From assembly GCA_022315425.1 (NCBI GenBank), contig JAIUPT010000051.1, positions 1-64,000 of the forward strand: 64,000 nucleotides of DNA, given 5' to 3'. Origin of the DNA: Pseudevernia furfuracea. Lineage: Eukaryota; Ascomycota; Lecanoromycetes; Lecanorales; Parmeliaceae. Under the pieces are notes generated by a model. It ran no database searches, had not been told where the DNA came from, and was given only the letters and a program-made list of their open reading frames with translations. Of the stretch, positions 59,285 through 64,000 are shown piece after piece. The position numbers were made by a program, and so were the translations under genes. The stretch's first letter is position 1, and every line of letters starts with the position of its first letter.

Positions 59285-62200
59285 ATGCTGCTTTTGATCA
59301 TGGTACTGTTGCAGCAGGCTCTGTGTCATGGCGGCCACTACTTGCTGGTACTCTTGCTGGCTCTGTGGAGGCATTTGCTGGCAGTCTGACAAGCCCACAG
59401 GCACTGCAGGTTGAGAAGTTAGTGGACCACGAGGGTTCAGAAACCCTCTTGCAAGACCTGCACCTGGGGGATCGACAGATGTCCGCTGACTCAGCACCCC
59501 TCTTGGAGACAATGGAGGCTGCAGCAGCAACTGCCTCAGAAGCAGTAGTCAGTGTTTGGACTGTCTCAGATACATCCTGTGGCTGACTAGCATGCTGTGA
59601 CTCATGCTCATGCTTGGCTGCAGCATAGGCAGCTGCATTGGCAGCTTCTGGTGACTCATAACCATGTTTGGCTGCAGCATGGGCACATGCAATGGCAGCT
59701 GCATCAGCAGCTTCTAGCCATGCTGTCACGGCTCTCATGATGCTGAGGGCTCTGTGGCGGATGAAGGAGCTGCTGGACTCTAACATGGCAGTCTTGCACA
59801 TCTGGATGATTTGAACAGCTGAGTCTGGGTGTGGCAAGATTCTCACAACCAGATCACTGAGCTTCCTGCAAACATCAGCACTTTGCTCAGGCGACAGCTT
59901 TACTTGACCCTTTGGTTGAAATAGTTCCGTTTTTGCAAAAAAGCAGTTGCATGTGGACAAAGGCCTCACAATAATCAGGTGCTTACAGTCATGACTGCAA
60001 TCTGCTGTGTAACAGTCAGCAATAGGACAATAGACCATCGCCATGCCAGTAGAGCTGGCATGACAATGCAAGATGCTTGCAAAGTCAGCCGGGGATTAAT
60101 CATATGCAGCCAGAAATGCCGGCTTGGCAGGAACAAGAACAAACCTAAGCGTGAAGTTCTAAGATGTAACATGCACAACTGCCATACAGGGTGCTGCTTG
60201 GCAGGACAAAGCATCATCCAAGATTGCTATAGCAGAGCTGCCCAGCAGGTGGTGAATGTATCAGAGATGCCATACTTGTGACTTTTGAGATGTCCAACAT
60301 CTTCATTGACCAGGGGCGGCCCTGACTATGGCCTCTGCAGCCCCAGCTGACACCAGCGCTGGCCCCACATCACCCCCCTGCTGACTGAGTGTTGACAGGA
60401 TCTGTACAGCTTCACTGGCTGCACTACCGTGCACTGCCTGCAGAGCATGGGGGAAAATGATGACAATGACAATACTATGAACAATAATGGAGATGATAAG
60501 AAAGTACAGTGGTAATAGTGAGAATAATCAGGATGATGATGATGTTAACAACAACGATGACCATATGATCATATACAGCATAAACAAACTAATCATGATC
60601 CAGGCATAACACTCTGGCCTGGTGCAATCTGCTCAAGCAAGCTATTTAAAACAAAAACAATTTCACATGCTAGGTCATGGCAAAGCTGCAAAAGCGATAA
60701 GAGCAGGTGGGCAGGCAACATGGCAAGCACCTGATGCACACAGCAGCATGCACAACATAAGTGCACCACATGACAAGCCCAACTGCATCATCAAAGGCTC
60801 TAGCATATGCAGTTGCTGACATTGTGTGTACTGAACAGCCATGCTACATGAGATGACTCATGTACAGTCACATGTGACTAATTCGCTAATTAAAAGCTGC
60901 ATGTTGCTGCACAACTATGTGTGGCCCACCTGAACCAGGGCTTGCATGACAGCAGGGAAGTGGCTCAAGCCTTGCATGGCCTCTTCAGCACTGTTGTCTG
61001 GCTTCTCACGCCACAGCTCTGTGGCAGCCTGAAGTGCCTGAATGGCCTGCCACACCACAAGCACTTTCAGCAACCACTTTCACAAGAAGTATGGTCACAT
61101 GGAATGTGCCAAGGCATGCACCGCCTGCACCTTCAGCAACCTTCACATGAATTGTGGTCACATGGAACATGCCGGGGCATGCACCGCAAGCACTTTCAGC
61201 AACTTCTTTCACATGCAACATGGTCACATAGAACAACTTGCTCATGACATAACAACAGATGCACCATCATCATGCATCCATCACAGGTGTTCTGTAGTCT
61301 GACAAATGCATCCTCATCCTTCCATGATTGCAGCTTGAGTGCACCACATCATGCTGGGCAAAAAAGTCTTACCTGAGGGTCTTGAAGGGTGGCAACCCTG
61401 ACACAGCAACGCAACAGATCTGGCACTCCATGTACATGCTGCAGCCAGAAGCCTGCCCTCTTCTTCACCACCTCCGCTGGCAAACAGCATCAGCACATGG
61501 AATGCGAAATGCCTGACAAGCCTGACCTTTTCTTGACGCCGCATCCTTGCCTGTTCAGATGATCCGTGAGCATGTGATGGCTCATGTCCTTGAGAAGCTG
61601 CCGGCTGAGGCAACTCAGGAGACTGAGACGGCTCAAGCTGCTGAGATGACTCAGGCAGCTCAAGCCCCAATGGTGACTCAGGTCTGCTGAGTTCAGCAGC
61701 AGCCCCACTCAAGCTGATCTGAGGAGTATGACTGGATGATGTTGGTGTTGAAGGTGCAACCCCAGAGGGTGCAGGATGAGCTTTGATGCTTGTTTCTGCA
61801 CTCTCTGGGCTTTGTAGCTGAGCTGTGAGGGCAGATGCACGCCTGGTTGGCCTCAGCTGAGCACTCAGTGCAGAGACTGCTGCTGTGGTACCTGCCTGAT
61901 GACTACCAGATGCTGCTGGAGTAGCAGCTGCTGCATAGCTAGAGGGGCCATGAACCTCTCCTGCTGGCTGCAACTCACCGACTGTGAGCTCAGATGTCAC
62001 ATGACCAGCTTGAGGATGTCCCTCAGTTGATGCATTACCCTCTATCTTTGATTTGCCCAGATTGCTGATCTGCCTTGAAGGCTCGTGTCTGTCTGAAGGT
62101 TGCTGCTCATCTTGCTGTTGATGAGGGTGGTCTGGCTGTGAGGAGGTGACCACAGCTGTGGCCGCCGAAGCTAGCGGTGGCAGGGCTTGAAGCATTGAGG

Positions 62201-64000
62201 CTAGGGCTTCTGTGAGAGGATCTGCTAGGGATGCTAGGCGTGCCTGGTTGAGGGGGTGCTGCCCAGCAATGTTTGTGATGGCAATCAGCACATCTGCAAC
62301 CTGCACAATATCATGCGCCCAGTTGAATGAGTTGCAAGTTGGATTAGGGGAGAAACCACACATGCAAAGTTTGAATTACATATGTACAGGTACATAAATG
62401 CCAATAATGATGCACTTTGTAACAAACGTGAGTGATAAGAAGGTGCGGACTTCCAGTTGGCCAGTTCAGGGTTTTATCATGAGGGAAATGAAAGGAGGAA
62501 ACTGTATGTGCATGGCGCTCTTATGCGAGAAGACAATGTCAGATATTGACTACAGTAATAGAAAGAGAAGAGGAACCCACAAGGTCAAGCAAAGGCACCC
62601 TCTTGCATCATGCAAAGAATTGTGGCAAGCTCATACATGACAGGCAACAGTTCATCGGTGTTACTCACTGATCAAGCCAGTAAGCACAGCAACACCATCA
62701 TGCAGCAGAGTACAATGGGAACAAGCAAAACAACAACAACAGAAGGCAGAAGATGTATGTGTTCAACATGCTGCACAGTGTCAACAAAGCTTTGTACCAG
62801 TCATAGTAACAAGAAACAGTCATAGTAACAAGCCCCAGTCATAGTAACAAGCATGGCAACAACGTGGCATAGAGCAAACACATCGAGAGGCCACCTGTAA
62901 TGTAGGCAGGCTGAGGCCTGGGTGTACGTGAGCCTTGATTGTATTGCTGCCAACAGCTATGAGGGACAGCTTCAGCTCCTGCACATGCTGCCTGACTCAA
63001 TCCTTCATTCTCACATACACGACGCTAAAAGCTGCCTTGCATGCAATCAGATGCATTTCACTGCCGCTAGAATGACCTTGTGCAGTGCTCTGAAGGTCAA
63101 CATTCTGGGTGCATGTCCAAGCAAATTTCCATATGGATATTGGCTGCATAGAGAAACTGCACACATGTTTGGCAACAGCGCGTGAAAACCCAAGGGCCGC
63201 AAATGTGAGTTGGACGTACAACACAGCTGGGAGCAGCAAACAGTAAAGCAGGTTTGGCCAGGATGGGGCATGTGTTTCTGCTGGGGGTATAGACTGACCT
63301 GGTCTGGGGGTGTCAAGAGGGCAACCAGGGGGTCCAGCAGTCCAGCAGTCCCCACCTTGCTCTGTGCTGCTTGGCACCCTGCATCATCATGTGACATGTC
63401 ACATGTTACAAGGCAGTCATGCAGGGGGTCGTCCCTGATGCTGAGAACATGCCACACACAGACAGACTGACAGGCAGACGGACAGGCTGGAGGGCCTGAA
63501 TGATGACTAACAGACGTGCAGCTGCATACAAGACATCATTCTAGCCCTTCAGCATGTCTGTCTGCCTGTCAGTCTGTCTGTGGCATGTTCTCAGCATCAG
63601 GGCCAGCTGCATGTCTGCTAGTCGAGGCATTTGTACGTGGTGTCCATCAGGGATCACATTATACTGGGCTGTCAACTGGGCATTTCATATATGATATGTG
63701 CCCACCAGGGGCAATATCTGCCCAGACAATTAGCGTCATACTACTTGCTGGAGCATTACACATCACCTAACATACATTCAGATGAGCATGCAGCACAGCC
63801 TGCCATCACTCATGTTGAGACAACGCCTTGATTGAGCATCTGCACACAGCACTCACCACTTTGGGCAGCCCAGTATAATACTTGGCTTCTCGTTAAATCG
63901 ATGCCAAAAGGTGTAATATTTTCTTTTCTTTCATTTTCTGTCATACAGCACTCACCACTGCTGGTCAAGGACACCAGATTCAGCACACTGCTGAGCTCTG
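57453..64000 (-). CDS. Large Gln/Ala/Ser-rich protein with helical-repeat (ARM/HEAT-like) segments, partial
   Basis: The gene runs leftward from beyond the window's right end; I do not recognise the family. Helical segments reminiscent of ARM/HEAT repeats: VADVLIAITNIAGQHPLNQAR with LTEALASMLQALPPL (about 62160-62310); LVVWQAIQALQAATELW (about 61010-61060); SEAVQILSTLSQQGGDVGPAL (about 60330-60400); KLSDLVVRILPHPDSAVQII and IRHRALSIMRAVTAWLEAA (about 59695-59880). A polyglutamine tract follows (59200-59290), then an Ala/Ser/Asp-rich stretch with ERQRIVDEAVEKLFEASADM (about 58895-58960), a Lys-rich PVVKKEKKRKDEGDRELAG (about 58660-58710), QDQMQMLVDEMFNIGYETMG (about 58175-58235), and an acidic end PAEEYDTDSDDF at 57453. 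The frame jumps several times without convincing splice sites (near 59190, 58715, 58600), so exon limits are unsure. It may be a scaffold or ubiquitin-system protein; that is speculation. Confidence 0.6.
59200..59290 (-). repeat. CAG repeat encoding polyglutamine
   Basis: About 90 bases of CAG (CTG on the plus strand) with scattered CAC and CAT codons give a Gln/His tract. The reading frame downstream of it differs by one from that upstream, so the tract length may be wrong in the assembly or variable in the cell. Confidence 0.9.
61061..61233. repeat. Minisatellite, nearly three copies of a 63-66 bp unit
   Basis: Copies begin at 61061, 61127 and 61190. Each contains GCACTTTCAGCAAC (or CACCTTCAG), then TGGTCACATGGAA and GGCATGCACCGC. 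The array lies next to the helical-repeat exon at about 61010-61060 and is probably intronic. Confidence 0.85.
62800..62851. repeat. Three copies of a 14-bp direct repeat
   Basis: GTCATAGTAACAAG occurs three times at about 19-base spacing. It is intronic in the large minus-strand gene; function unknown. Confidence 0.8.
63433..63602. repeat. Imperfect hairpin with about 70-bp arms
   Basis: Arm 1 (63433-63505) and arm 2 (63534-63602) are reverse complements apart from a few mismatches and a four-base CACA insertion, with a 28-base loop. Both begin with CCCTGATGCTGAGAACATG on their own strand. The size resembles a plant or algal microRNA precursor or a small inverted-repeat element. It lies in an intron of the large minus-strand gene. 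Confidence 0.9.

Noticed and set aside
58900..59490. Plus-strand frames of about 150-170 codons rich in Leu/Ala across the CTG tract (58874-59389 and 59140-59586)
   Set aside because: They are antisense to the polyglutamine and Ala/Ser-rich coding region of the minus-strand gene.
1..64000. tRNA, rRNA or CRISPR features
   Set aside because: I saw no tRNA T-loop/anticodon pattern, no rRNA-like block and no regularly spaced repeat-spacer array. Nothing here is prokaryotic.

Overview
This is eukaryotic nuclear DNA. Genes are split by many short introns with GT...AG borders (at least one GC...AG), several exons are under 120 nt, and the gene set is that of a green plant-lineage cell: a HASTY-type exportin, an APRR2-like pseudo-receiver/GARP protein, a kinase-PP2C fusion of the plant At2g40860 type, a nuclear gene for plastid ribosomal protein L22, and a ClpP protease subunit. 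Nuclear L22 together with retained ClpP and plant-type signalling fits a green alga, probably a chlorophyte. The class (for instance Trebouxiophyceae) is my guess. Protein calls rest on reading translated exons and on motif memory, not on a database search.

Layout. 1-7136 (-): N-terminal half of a full-size PDR/ABCG transporter that runs off the left edge. 9556-11247 (-): SET/NAP1-related histone chaperone, head to head with 11374-16228 (+), a kinase-PP2C fusion. 16.2-21 kb: repeats and weak unassigned ORFs. 20990-22655 (+): a regulator-like gene recalling algal bZIP C-termini. 23866-33316 (+): exportin-5/HASTY. 33975-35789 (+): DsbA/FrnE-like oxidoreductase. 36707-39499 (+): FAD-dependent amine oxidase with a strong inverted repeat around one exon. 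40.3-41.2 kb (-): LINE 3' remnant. 41239-43718 (+): unrecognised helical protein. 44514-47527 (+): APRR2-like pseudo-receiver plus GARP. 51176-52753 (-): ClpP, head to head with 53059-54082 (+), plastid L22. 54720-56908 (+): SR splicing factor. 57453-64000 (-): large Gln/Ala/Ser-rich helical-repeat protein, cut by the right edge.

Genes are independent transcription units, not operons. Two pairs share short divergent promoters (126 bp and 305 bp); the clpP/rpL22 pair probably links two organelle proteins. CpG is scarce in gene bodies and concentrated at gene starts, as expected if bodies are methylated and promoters are not.

Several genes (the ABC transporter, the PP2C half of the fusion, the amine oxidase, the right-hand repeat protein) carry single-base frame breaks inside strongly conserved motifs. 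Others (exportin, L22, SR factor, APRR2-like) read cleanly. Unpolished long-read errors or real pseudogenes could explain this. The most unusual structures are the 130-bp inverted repeat flanking an oxidase exon (37431-37949) and the imperfect hairpin at 63433-63602.
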